From: Rhodococcus tukisamuensis NBRC 100609
GTDB taxonomy: Bacteria; Actinomycetota; Actinomycetes; Mycobacteriales; Mycobacteriaceae
Reading direction: 5' to 3'
NCBI RefSeq assembly: GCF_001894985.1
Contig: NZ_BCXG01000007.1
Span: 124,001 to 188,000, forward strand
Length of the DNA: 64,000 nt
Shown: positions 45,501 to 58,800 of the stretch, one piece after another
Numbering within the stretch: position 1 is the stretch's first letter
How the letters are laid out: each line of letters begins with the position of its first letter
Made by a program: the position numbers and the translations under genes
The notes under the pieces: model-generated
Told to the model about the DNA's origin: nothing
What the model saw: only the letters and a program-made list of their open reading frames with translations
Databases searched by the model: none

Positions 45501-46200
45501 TCAGGCGTGCGCGGCGCGCCACACCGAGGCGAGCATCGACTCGCCCATGCCCTCCAGCGTGGTCCGGTGCACCCGGCGCGGACCCGTCGGCACGTCCACC
45601 TCGCACGGCACCACCAGTACCGCGCAGCCGGCGGCCACGGCGGCCGCCGCACCGGTCGGCGAGTCCTCGATCGCCAGGCACTGCGCCGGCTCGAGACCCA
45701 GCAGGGCCGCGGCCCGCAGGTAAGGGTCCGGCTGCGGCTTGCCGCTGGGCACCTCGTCGCCGCACACCGTGACGTCGAAGTGCTCGCGCCCCAAGGTGTC
45801 CAGCGCCTGCTCGGCGAGCTCACGCTCGGTGTTCGTCACCAGCGCGGTGCGCAGCCCGACGGCCCGGACCGCACGCAACGCGTCGCGGGCCCCCGGCCGC
45901 CACGGGATGCCCAGTGCGAACAGCTCGGTCACGCGGGCGTTGATCCAGTCCCCCGCGCCGGCCACCGCGGTGGGCGTCGGGTCCAGGTCCAGCGCCGCGA
46001 AGATCCGTGCCAGCGCGTCGGGCGCGGAGGCGCCGAGGACCGCGTGCCGCATCTGCTCGGTCATCACCCCGCCGAGCTCGGTCGCGAGCTCGCCCATCGC
46101 CACGTCCCAGAGCTTCTCGGAGTCGAGCAGCGTGCCGTCCATGTCCCAGAGCACACCCTCGAGCGTGACCCCGACGACCGCCGGGTCCGCCAGTACCAGG

Positions 46201-46208
<8 letters not shown>
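45501..46208 (-). CDS. HAD-family phosphatase
   Basis: The 235-residue protein is a beta-phosphoglucomutase/phosphoglycolate-type HAD hydrolase: motif I DMDGTLLDS (Asp22, Asp24), motif II TALVTNTE, motif III Lys in PSGKPQPDPYL and motif IV IEDSPTG. The helical cap lies between about 30 and 95. The substrate is unknown. Its ATG overlaps the last 8 nt of metH, so it is coupled to metH; it may repair a metabolite of that pathway, but that is a guess. Confidence 0.9.
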
Positions 46209-49770
<3,562 letters not shown>

Positions 49771-49777
49771 GGTGTCC

Positions 49778-49783
49778 ACAGTA
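49778..49783 (-). promoter_or_regulatory. -10 element of leaderless metH
   Basis: TACTGT on the minus strand lies 7 nt before ATG 49770. Confidence 0.45.
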
Positions 49784-49809
49784 GTGGGCGGACTAAATCA
49801 CCCTGGTCG

Positions 49810-49815
49810 TAGGCT
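49810..49815 (+). promoter_or_regulatory. -10 element of leaderless PAC2 gene
   Basis: TAGGCT lies 6 nt before GTG 49822. Only 26 nt separate it from the metH -10, so the two promoters overlap. Confidence 0.5.
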
Positions 49816-49821
49816 GGGTGG

Positions 49822-50739
49822 GTGAGTCCAAGCGAACCCCCTGTCACGCCCGACGGCCGTCATTCCTCCCCCGACGGCGACGCGGTGGTGCTGCGAAATC
49901 CGATCCTGGTCGCTGCGTTCGAGGGCTGGAACGACGCGGGCGACGCGGCCAGCGGCGCCGTCGAGCACCTGGAGCTGATCTGGGACGCGCGCCCTCTCGC
50001 GGAGCTCGACTCGGAGGACTACTACGACTACCAGGTGAATCGGCCCACGGTGCGGCAGGTCGACGGGGTGACCCGGGAGATCGAGTGGCCGGCCACCCGG
50101 ATCTCGGTGTGCTCGCCGCCCGGCAGCGACCGGGACGTCCTGCTGCTGCGCGGCATCGAGCCGAACATGCGCTGGCGCAGCTTCTGCGACGACCTGCTCG
50201 AGATCATCGAGGACCTGGGCGTGAGCACGGTGGTGATCCTCGGCGCACTGCTGGCGGACACCCCGCACACGCGCCCGGTCCCGGTGACCGGCACCGCGTA
50301 CAACTCCGAGTCGGCGGCCCGGTTCAACCTGGAACAGACGCGGTACGAGGGGCCCACCGGGATCACCGGCGTGCTCCAGGACGAGTGCGTCAAGGCCGGG
50401 GTCCCGGCGATCTCGTTCTGGGCCGCGGTACCGCACTACGTCTCGCAACCGCCGAACCCGAAGGCCACGATGGCGCTGCTGCAGCGCGTCGAGGACGTGC
50501 TCGACGTCGAGGTGCCGCTCGCGGAGTTGCCCGCCCAGTCCGAGGACTGGGAGCAGTCGATCACCGAGATGACCAAGGACGACGAGGAGATCAGCGAGTA
50601 CGTCCGCTCGCTCGAGGAGCGCGGCGACGCGGAGGTGGACATCTCGGAGGTGATCTCGAAGATCGACGGTGACGCCATCGCCGCCGAGTTCGAGCGGTAC
50701 CTGCGGCGGCGTGGGCCCGGGAGTTTCGGCGGTCTGTGA
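49822..50739 (+). CDS. PAC2-family protein
   Basis: The 305-residue protein belongs to the PAC2 family (related to proteasome assembly chaperone 2 of eukaryotes). VAAFEGWNDAGDAASGAVEH, DYQVNRPTVRQ and the WAAVPHYVSQPPNPKAT segment are typical of actinobacterial members such as Rv2125. Whether it assists the bacterial proteasome is not established. The start GTG has no Shine-Dalgarno but a TAGGCT -10 six nt away. The MFS gene overlaps its stop codon. Confidence 0.88.
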   Translation: MSPSEPPVTPDGRHSSPDGDAVVLRNPILVAAFEGWNDAGDAASGAVEHLELIWDARPLAELDSEDYYDYQVNRPTVRQVDGVTREIEWPATRISVCSPPGSDRDVLLLRGIEPNMRWRSFCDDLLEIIEDLGVSTVVILGALLADTPHTRPVPVTGTAYNSESAARFNLEQTRYEGPTGITGVLQDECVKAGVPAISFWAAVPHYVSQPPNPKATMALLQRVEDVLDVEVPLAELPAQSEDWEQSITEMTKDDEEISEYVRSLEERGDAEVDISEVISKIDGDAIAAEFERYLRRRGPGSFGGL

Positions 50740-51878
50740 GATCTCGACTTCAACGCGGCGCGCTCTACGCCGGCGGGTTCCTCGGGCCGTTCGGTGGTGG
50801 CGTCGTCATCAGCATGCTGCCCGAGATGGGCGCAGACCTCGGTGTCAGCGCCGCCACCGCGGCGTCCACGGTGACCGCGTACCTGCTGCCGTTCGCGGCC
50901 CTGATGCTGATCTCGGGCACCTACGGGGCCCGGTGGGGCCGGTTGCGCACCGTCCGGGTCGCCTACGGCGGCTATGTACTCGCCTCGCTGCTGTGCGCGC
51001 TGGCGCCGACCTTCGAGGTGTTCCTCGCCGGGCGGGTGCTGCAGGGCGCCGGCAACGCCTTCACCACGCCGCTGCTGCTCGCCGCGCTGGCCGCGGTCAC
51101 CCCGCGCGCCAAACTGGGCCGGGCCCTGGGCACCTTCGGTGCGTTGCAGGCCGCGGGCATGACCACCGCACCGATCGTCGGCGGGCTGGCCGCGGAGTTC
51201 GAGTGGCGACTGGCCTTCGTCGTCATCGCGGCGGTCGCGCTGGCGCTGGGTGCGGCGGGCCTGCCCGCCAGCAGCGAGCACGCGACCACCGGCCCGCCGC
51301 CCCGGCTCCGGGACGCACTCAGGCCGACCGTGCTGCGGATCGGCGTGGTGTCGCTGCTCGGCTGGGGCGCCCTCGGTGGCGTCAACTTCCTGATCGCGTT
51401 CCGGGCCGAGGACGCATTCGGCCTCGAACCCGCGTCACGCGGGCTGCTGCTCACCGGATTCGGCATCGTCGGCATGCTGGTCGCGCGGCCGGTGGGCGAC
51501 CTGATCGACCGGTACGGGGCGCGCACCGCGGTGCTGGTCGGCTCGATCGGCGGTGCCGCTACGGTCATCGCCTCGGGACTGGTCGGCTCGCTCGCCGTCG
51601 TCGCGGTGGCCTGGGCTCTGGCGGGCGCGGCCTCGCAGCTCGTCCTCGTCGGGGTGAACGCTTCGATCCTCGCCGGCACCGGCGCCAACCGGGGTGGCGC
51701 GGTGTCGGTTGTGCAGGCCTTCAGGTTCGGCGGCGGTGCGCTGGCCCCGCTGCTGCTGACGCCGCTGTACTCGGTCAGCCCGGCCGCGGCGTTCCTGGTG
51801 CCGACGACGGCGCTCGCGGTGCTGGCGCCGCTGCTGATGCCGCGAAACGGACACACCGCCGCACCGGAACGGAATTGA
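50736..51878 (+). CDS. MFS transporter
   Basis: The 380-residue protein has about 12 membrane helices, the motif-A loop GARWGRLRTVR between helices 2 and 3 and a second GDLIDRYGART in the C-half. It resembles drug or arabinose-efflux type exporters; the cargo is unknown. GTG 50736 overlaps the stop of the PAC2 gene (GTGA), so both are translated from one mRNA. Confidence 0.88.
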   Translation: MRSRLQRGALYAGGFLGPFGGGVVISMLPEMGADLGVSAATAASTVTAYLLPFAALMLISGTYGARWGRLRTVRVAYGGYVLASLLCALAPTFEVFLAGRVLQGAGNAFTTPLLLAALAAVTPRAKLGRALGTFGALQAAGMTTAPIVGGLAAEFEWRLAFVVIAAVALALGAAGLPASSEHATTGPPPRLRDALRPTVLRIGVVSLLGWGALGGVNFLIAFRAEDAFGLEPASRGLLLTGFGIVGMLVARPVGDLIDRYGARTAVLVGSIGGAATVIASGLVGSLAVVAVAWALAGAASQLVLVGVNASILAGTGANRGGAVSVVQAFRFGGGALAPLLLTPLYSVSPAAAFLVPTTALAVLAPLLMPRNGHTAAPERN

Positions 51879-52013
51879 CCGGCGGGTCCGGTGGGCAAAG
51901 GCGCGCGCACTCGGCCGTCATCCACTAGCGTCTGACCCAGATCGGGGATCCATCATTGAACTGGTGACCAGGTGCTGGGCACCTCGGAACGCGACCGAAC
52001 GGATGATGATTTC

Positions 52014-52718
52014 ATGACGGATAATCGCAAGCGACGTCGAAATCGCAAGGTAAATGCCACCCGTGCGCTCGCCGCTGCGGGCGCAGCACTTCTAGGGATC
52101 ACGCTCGGCGGCGGGACCGCGTCCGCGGGAGTCGACAACGCGAACAGCATCTTCGACGACCACGGCAACCGGCTCGAAGTCAGCCAGGGCGACACCTCGA
52201 TCCAGATCGTCCCACCGCTCGACAGTTCGCCGCTCAGCCGGGAGTTCTTCCACAACGGCTACGCGCAGGCCCGCATCGAGGGTCCCGGCGCGGCGGACGC
52301 CAAGGGCAGCAAGCTGACCTTCGGCTACCAGGTCGGCTACCCGGTCGCCCTGACCGGCGCCTCCATCCAGCTCAACACCCCGGGCCTCGGGTTCGAACTG
52401 GAGCACAAGGACGTCATCGCCCTCGGCGACGTCACCGACGACTTCGCTCTGGGAATTGGGTTCGAGAACCGCGGGCAACTTCTCGGCGACATCATCCCGC
52501 AGCAGAACTTCATCTTCGACCTCCAGCCGGGCGGCATCACCGACGTCCCGGTGGTCAAGGACAAGATGTTCGACGGACCGGGGGCAAAGATCCGCATCGG
52601 CGGGGTGCAGGGCAGCGTCTCCGGAGCGATCGGGCAGACCACGATCCGCCCCTACGCGCGACTCGAGACCGCCGACGGCAACATCGTGATGACCTACGGT
52701 ATGCCGGTCCCGCTGTAG
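52014..52718 (+). CDS. MspA-family outer-membrane porin
   Basis: The 234-residue precursor has a signal peptide (about 1-40, basic RKRRRNRK then a hydrophobic core ending TASA) and the MspA fold: GVDNANSIFDDHGNRLEV, the NGYAQARIEG segment and the YPVALTGASIQLNTPG beta-rich core that forms an octameric channel in the mycolic-acid outer membrane. Acidic residues in the constriction zone are less clear. ATG 52014 is preceded by weak purines only; an in-frame ATG 42 nt upstream would add a poor signal peptide. It stands alone with a strong terminator. Confidence 0.9.
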   Translation: MTDNRKRRRNRKVNATRALAAAGAALLGITLGGGTASAGVDNANSIFDDHGNRLEVSQGDTSIQIVPPLDSSPLSREFFHNGYAQARIEGPGAADAKGSKLTFGYQVGYPVALTGASIQLNTPGLGFELEHKDVIALGDVTDDFALGIGFENRGQLLGDIIPQQNFIFDLQPGGITDVPVVKDKMFDGPGAKIRIGGVQGSVSGAIGQTTIRPYARLETADGNIVMTYGMPVPL

Positions 52719-52738
52719 CCACCCGAAGGTGTCCGACC

Positions 52739-52769
52739 GCGTCCCGGGACCGTCACGGTCCCGGGACGC
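52739..52769 (+). terminator. terminator after the porin gene
   Basis: A perfect 14-bp stem (GCGTCCCGGGACCG with its complement) and loop TCA lie 21 nt after the stop, with GTTTCC following. Confidence 0.75.
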
Positions 52770-52845
52770 GCTGCGTTTCCGGGCCGTCGACCCGCTCCGG
52801 GACACGCGCTCCCTGCCGGTTGACCACGCGAGTGTCCCGCTCCCC

Positions 52846-52851
52846 TAGGCT
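52846..52851 (+). promoter_or_regulatory. -10 element of the jet operon
   Basis: TAGGCT is 7 nt before GTG 52859. TTGACC (52820-52825) could be a -35, although the 20-nt spacer is long. Confidence 0.5.
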
Positions 52852-52858
52852 GTTCCCG

Positions 52859-54370
52859 GTGAGCGATTCCGGTACCGCCGACCTGGCAACCCGTGACACG
52901 TTCGTCCGCGACGACCGGCTGCGGTTGTTCTCCTTCGCGACCGCGGAGAAGCGGGCGGACTACCTGTGGGTGTTGCGCGCGTTCGACCATGCCCGGGCGA
53001 ACTACGTGGTGCTCCTGCACGGCGCCGAGGTTGCCGACCGGCTGGCCACGATCGCGGCAGACGACCCCGCCGGCCGGCTGACGGCCGCGGAGATCGGCCC
53101 CCTGCTCGAACAGTTGCACCAGTGGGGCGTGCTCGAACGAAGCTACGACGGCTCCCGCGCCGCGACCCTCGCCGAGTACCGCAACCGGCACTTCGTCTAC
53201 CAGTTCAGCCAGCTCGGCTACCAGACCTTCCGCGCGGTCGAGGACGTGCTCGGCGCCCGCGGCGACGACGCCTCGCTCTCCCGCCTGGCCCTGCCCGACC
53301 TGCTGGCCGACATGAACGAACTGGCGGAGGCCAACCGCGCGGCGGACGGCGACCTGATCTACCGCAAGCTCAACCGCCTGGACTCGACGCTCTCGGAGAT
53401 GGCCGCCCGCGCCGCGCAGTTCTACCTGACGCTGGGCGACCTGGTGCGCACCACCGAGATCACCCCGGAATCGTTCCTGACGCACAAGGACGCGCTGCTG
53501 ACCCACATGCGGGAGTTCAGCTCCGACCTGGCCCGGTACGCGCCGAAGATCGCGCGCGCCATCGCCGAGGTCGAGGCAACCGGCATCGAACGGCTGCTCG
53601 CCCGGGCCGCCGCGAGCGACGAGCGGATGTTCCTGCCGGTCGAGGAGCGGGAGGCGGACTGGGCCGCGCGCTGGCGCGGCCTGACCCAGTGGTTCGTCGC
53701 CGCCGAGGCCGGCCTCAGCGAGTCCGAGCGGCTGCGTGAGGGCACCATGAGCGCCATCGCGGCCGTACTCGCGCTGCTGCGCCGGGTGACCGAGACCCGC
53801 CGCGGCGGGGTGAGCCGAGAGAGCCAGCTGCGCCACCTCGCCGGCTGGTTCGCCGCGACCCCCACCGAGGACGCGGCGCACGCGCTGTACCGGTCCGTCT
53901 TCGACCTCGGCCAGCCGCGGCACCTGTCGATGCTCCATCCCGACGCCGACGTCATCCCGCAGTCGCGGTCCTGGTGGGACGCACCGCCGGTGGAGATCTC
54001 CCGCACCCTCGCCGAGACCGGGCGCACGCCTTCCACCGGCCTGCCGGGGCGGGTGCAGCGAAACGACGCCGGCATCCGCCGTCTCCGCGAGCGCCAACTC
54101 GACCAGCAGCGGGCCCGCAGCGTCGCCGCCGCGTCCCTCGCCGCGGGCGGCGTCTACGAGCGGACCCTCGACGAACAGGAGACGCAGGTGCTGCTCAGCC
54201 TGCTCAACGCCGCGCTCACCGCGCGGGTGCCGGTCAGCGGCCGGGTGGCCAGCTCCACCGGCTCGGACAGCGGGGTGCGGCTGACGCTGACCCCGCACAC
54301 CGAGTCGACGACCGTCCGGACCGCGCGCGGCAGCCTGCACCTGGACGGGCTGCGGGTGAGCGTGCAGTGA
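52859..54370 (+). CDS. jetA: Wadjet JetA (TIGR02677 / DUF2397 family)
   Basis: The 503-residue protein fits the TIGR02677 family, the first of four conserved genes of type II-like Wadjet plasmid-defence systems. In the better-studied systems JetA is the kleisin that bridges the SMC heads. It starts with RDDRLRLFSFATAEKRADYL WVLRAF and has long helices (NELAEANRAADGDLIYRKLN, then LDSTLSEMAARAAQF). A leaderless start at GTG 52859 fits the TAGGCT hexamer. jetB overlaps its stop codon (GTGA). Confidence 0.85.
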   Translation: MSDSGTADLATRDTFVRDDRLRLFSFATAEKRADYLWVLRAFDHARANYVVLLHGAEVADRLATIAADDPAGRLTAAEIGPLLEQLHQWGVLERSYDGSRAATLAEYRNRHFVYQFSQLGYQTFRAVEDVLGARGDDASLSRLALPDLLADMNELAEANRAADGDLIYRKLNRLDSTLSEMAARAAQFYLTLGDLVRTTEITPESFLTHKDALLTHMREFSSDLARYAPKIARAIAEVEATGIERLLARAAASDERMFLPVEEREADWAARWRGLTQWFVAAEAGLSESERLREGTMSAIAAVLALLRRVTETRRGGVSRESQLRHLAGWFAATPTEDAAHALYRSVFDLGQPRHLSMLHPDADVIPQSRSWWDAPPVEISRTLAETGRTPSTGLPGRVQRNDAGIRRLRERQLDQQRARSVAAASLAAGGVYERTLDEQETQVLLSLLNAALTARVPVSGRVASSTGSDSGVRLTLTPHTESTTVRTARGSLHLDGLRVSVQ

Positions 54371-55830
54371 GGGCGCACGAGATCTCACCGCTGGCCCTGG
54401 ACTCCTACCAGCGTGCGGCCCGGGTGATCCTGGCCAACCACCTCGTCACCGCCACCTACCCGGACCGGGTTGCGCTGCCGCTGCTGCGCCGCTGGGCCAC
54501 CGAACTGCGCGACGACCTGCTCGAGCTGTTCGGGTACCGGCTCGAGGTCACCGAGACGACGGCCCGGCTGTTCACCGTCGCGGACCGGCTCGACGCCACC
54601 TCCCCCGCCCGCACCGGCACCGACCGCGACTTCGACCGGCACCGGTATGCCTACCTGGCGCTGTGCCTCGCGGCCCTGGGACGTGCGGGCAACCAGATCA
54701 CCCTCTCCGAGCTCGCCGACCACGTCGCCGCCGACGCCGCCCAGGTGGACGGCGTCGACCTGTCCACCGAGCGGGCCGCGGACCGGGACGCCTTCGTCGA
54801 CGCCGTCGGGTGGCTCACGGCCCGCGGCGCGATCGCCCTCGCCGACGGCGACGCCACCGGGTGGGCCGCGAATCCCGCTGCGGGAGAAGCGCTCTACGAC
54901 ATCGACCGCTCCGTGGTGGTGGCGCTGTTCCGGCCGCACCGGGCACTGCAGCACCTGGTGTCCGTCGAGGGGTTGGTGGCCGGCGGTGCCGACGCGCCGC
55001 CGAACGCCGAACACGCCACGGACGTCCGGGAGACCGCCCGCCGGGTGCGCCGCGCACTGGTGGAGCGGCCCGTGGTGTACGCCGCCGAGCTCGACGACGA
55101 CGAGGCCCTCCAGCTGGCCCTGCCCCGCACCGCCGCGGACGTGGAGAAGCTGACCGGCCTGGTCGCCGAGCGCCGCGCCGAGGGCATCACCCTGATCGAC
55201 TCGTCCGGCCGGCTCTCGGACCTGAGGTTCCCCAGCACCGGCACCGTCGCGCAGGTGGCCCTGCTGCTGGCCGGGGAGATCGCGGACCGGGTGCTCGATC
55301 CGGATGCCCCCGAGCCGGTGCGGCTGCCGCTGCCCGAGTCCCGGCACTCGGACCTGGTGGCGCAGTTGGACTCCGCCATCCCGGACGCCGGCATCTTCCG
55401 CGGGCTCGCGGACGAACCGGAGGAGCCGGAGACCGACGCCGTGGCGGCCGAGACCGAGTACCGGGAGCCGCCGCGGTACCCGCTGATCGAGGACAGCTGG
55501 ATCGACGCGGCGGTGGCCGAGCTGATCCGACGGTTCGGGCGCACCTTCGCCGCGCAGTGGCAGGCGGACCCGGACGGGCTGCGGCGCCGTGCGGTCGAGC
55601 TGCTGGACAAGCAGATGTTGGTGCGGCGCACCGACGGCGGGGTGCTGGCGCTGCCCGCACTGGCGCGGTACCGCGGCGTGGTGGTCACCGTCCGTGAGCG
55701 CGCCGCACAGCCCGACCTGTTCGACGTGCACCCCGCATCCCCAGAGCTCGGCTCGCCGCAGTCCGGTTCCCCGCAGTTCCGTTCCACCGACCCCATCCCT
55801 TCCACCGACTCCAGCCCCGCAGAGAAGTAG
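54367..55830 (+). CDS. jetB: Wadjet JetB (TIGR02678 / DUF2398 family)
   Basis: The 487-residue protein matches TIGR02678/DUF2398, expected to be the winged-helix KITE-like subunit of the complex. LALDSYQRAARVILANHLVT and RDFDRHRYAYLALCLAALGR are typical of the N-terminal half, and RYPLIEDSWIDAAVAELIRRFG of the C-terminal. A low-complexity Ser/Pro tail (SPELGSPQSGSPQF and on) ends the protein. Its start overlaps the jetA stop; jetC begins 12 nt after its own stop. Confidence 0.83.
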   Translation: MRAHEISPLALDSYQRAARVILANHLVTATYPDRVALPLLRRWATELRDDLLELFGYRLEVTETTARLFTVADRLDATSPARTGTDRDFDRHRYAYLALCLAALGRAGNQITLSELADHVAADAAQVDGVDLSTERAADRDAFVDAVGWLTARGAIALADGDATGWAANPAAGEALYDIDRSVVVALFRPHRALQHLVSVEGLVAGGADAPPNAEHATDVRETARRVRRALVERPVVYAAELDDDEALQLALPRTAADVEKLTGLVAERRAEGITLIDSSGRLSDLRFPSTGTVAQVALLLAGEIADRVLDPDAPEPVRLPLPESRHSDLVAQLDSAIPDAGIFRGLADEPEEPETDAVAAETEYREPPRYPLIEDSWIDAAVAELIRRFGRTFAAQWQADPDGLRRRAVELLDKQMLVRRTDGGVLALPALARYRGVVVTVRERAAQPDLFDVHPASPELGSPQSGSPQFRSTDPIPSTDSSPAEK

Positions 55831-55842
55831 AGGCAGATTCGC

Positions 55843-58800
55843 ATGGCACGCGCGCGCTTTCGTCCCACCCGGGCCGGGATCATCAACCTGTGGGACTACC
55901 GCGACCAGGAGTTCTCCTTCGCCGACGGGCGGCTGGTGCTGCGCGGGCCCAACGGCTCGGGCAAGACCAAGGCGCTCGAGGTGCTGTTCCCGTTCGTCCT
56001 CGACGGCCGCATCGAGCCCCGCCGCCTGAACCCGTTCGCCGGCGAGGAACGGACCATGAAGTCCAACCTGCTCTACCGCGGACAGGACAGCGCACACTCG
56101 TACGTCTGGATGGAGTTCGCCCGCGGGCCGCAGGACGACCCGGAGGCCGTCACGGTGGGCATCGGGATGCGCGCCACCCGGCAGAACGACAAGGTCACCC
56201 GGTGGCACTTCGTCGCCGAAGGCCGAGTGGGAGTGGACTTCTCGCTGCTCGGCAGCGACGACCGCCCGCTCACCAAGCGCCAGCTCGCCGACCAGCTCGG
56301 CACCGACGCGCTCACCGACCGTCCCACCGACTACCGGGCCGCGATCGACGCCCGGCTCTTCGGCCTCGGCGCCGAGCGGTACGACCAGCTGATCAACCTG
56401 ATCCTCACCCTGCGCCGCCCGCAGCTGGCGAAGAACCTCGACCCGAAGGGCCTGTCCCAGGCACTGACCGACGGTCTCCGGCCGCTCGACGAGCACCTGG
56501 TGCTCGAGGCGGCCCGGTCCTTCAGCGACATGGAGGAGGTCGGGCGCGCGCTCGAGGGTCTCGCGGCGGCCGACCAGGCGGCACAGGACTTCGTGACGGT
56601 GTACCGCAAGTACCTGCGCCAGCAGGCCCGCGCCGACGTCGAACAGGTCTCCCGGCGGCTCGAGTCCGTCGAGCAGGGCATCGGCACGCTGTTCGACGCC
56701 GCCGCCCTGCAGGCCCGGCGCCAGGAGGAGCGGCTCGCGGCGGAGGAACGGTTGACCGCCGCCGAACGCGACCTTGAGCAGAGCCGGTCCGACCTCGAGA
56801 CGCTGCAGCGTTCCGGCGCGTACGAGGGCAAGCAGCAACTCGACGACCTGGCCGCGGTGGTCGCGCAGCTCAAGCTCTCCACCGAGCAGCAGTCGGACAA
56901 GGCCCGCAAGGCGCAGGCCAGCCTCGAGCAGCGGGCCGGCGAGTCGGACCGCTCCGCCGCCGCCGTCTCCGCCGCCACCGCGGCCCTGGCCCGGGCCGAG
57001 GACGAACTGCAGTCCGCCGCCGAGGACGCCGGCATCGTCTGGACGCCGCTGCCCGACGCCGCGCGCACCGACCAGCTCACCGCCGCCGTGCGTGGGCACG
57101 CCGAGGAGCGCGACGGCGACGTCCGGGTGGTCCGGGAGGCGCTGGCCACCGTCGACAAGGCGAGCACCGAACGCACCCGCGCGGACCGCGCCGCGGACCG
57201 CGGCCGGGAGCTGCTGGACGCCGCCCGTGCCGCGGTCGTGGAGGCCGAGGCCGGCGCCCAGCTGGCCCGGTCCGAGTGCGCGAAGGCGCTGCGCACGTGG
57301 TGGACCCGCAACTCCGCGACCTATGCGTCGATCGGGGTGTCGAGCGAGATGTTCGTGGCCCTGCACGACGCGGTCGCGGACGTCGGCGACGACGAGTCCC
57401 CCAGCCTGGCCACGCTGCTGGCCGAGCACACCGAGGAGGGCCTCGACGCCGTCCGGTTCCGGCGTCAGCAGGCCGGCGCGGACGCCGCGCAGGCGGCGGC
57501 CACGGTGGCCGCGCTGACCGCCGACCGTGACCGGATCGCCGCCGAGAGCGACGACGCACCACCGGCTTTCGCGGCCCGCACCGGCTCGCGCGAGCACCTG
57601 TCCGGCGCCCCGCTGTGGCGGCTGGTGCGGTTCGCGGACGACGTGGACCCCGCGGTCGCCGCCGGCGTCGAGTCGGCGCTGCAGGCCGCGAACCTGCTCG
57701 ACGGCTGGGTGTACGGCGGCGAGGAGGCGCCGGACGCGGCGTCCGAGCAGTACCTGGTGCCGTTGCCCGCCGGCCGCCGCCCCGCCGGCCCGACGCTGGC
57801 CGACGTGCTGCTGGTCGAGGCCGACGCCGGCGTCGCCGAGGGTCGGGTCGAGGCGCTGCTGGCGTCGATCTCGCTGCGCACAGCCGCCGAGGAGTCCGGC
57901 TCCGAGAATACTGTCGGCGAGGAGTCCGGCTGGACCGACGCCGCCGTCGTGGTCGGACACGACGGCCGGTTCTGGCAGGGCGTGCAGCAGGGCCGCCACA
58001 CCAAGACCGACGCCGAGTACATCGGCGCGACCGCCCGGGCGCGGCGCCGCGAGCTGCGGCTGGCCGAGTTGGACGCCGCCCTCGAGGCCGCCGAGGCAGC
58101 CCGCGAGGCCGCCCTGCACACCCAACGCGGAACGGCCGAGCTGATCACGGCGGTGGCAGCGGCGGCGAAGTCGCTGCCGCGCGCCACGCCGGTGCTGGCC
58201 GCGCTCAAGGCGGTGACGGAGTCGGCGGGCGCGCTGCGGACCCGTTCCGAGGCCGCGGCGTCGTCGCAGCGGGAGCTGGACCAGGCCATCGCCGACCTCG
58301 GCGCCAAGGAGAAGGCGTTGCGGTCCACGGCGGTCGCGCACCGGACCCCGCACCTGGCCCGGGACCTCGACTCCCTGGCGGCCGCCATCGGGCACTTCGA
58401 GAAGCAGGGCGAACTGGTGCTGCGGTGCCGACGCGAGCACGCCAAGGAGGTGGAGCACCTGCGCGAGGCCGACGACCGGCACGCCGAGGCGCGCGGCATC
58501 GCCGAGGAGCATGCCGAGGAGTCCGCGATCGCGGAGGAGAGCTACGCCCAGCAGGTGCAGCGGCTGGACATGCTCCGGGACCTGCTCGGCGCGAACGCCG
58601 ACCAGATCGACGCGGACCTCGAGAAGGCCCGGGCGCGGATCGAGGAGTGCAAGGTCGAGCAGCGGGCGGCGCGCAAGGCCAGCGACTCGGCGGTCGAGGA
58701 GATCGGCAAGTCCGCGGGCGCCCACCACACCGCGGTCGAGACCCTGCGCAGCGCGCTCACCGAGGCACGCGCCGACGCAGACCGGCTCGCCCCCTATGCG

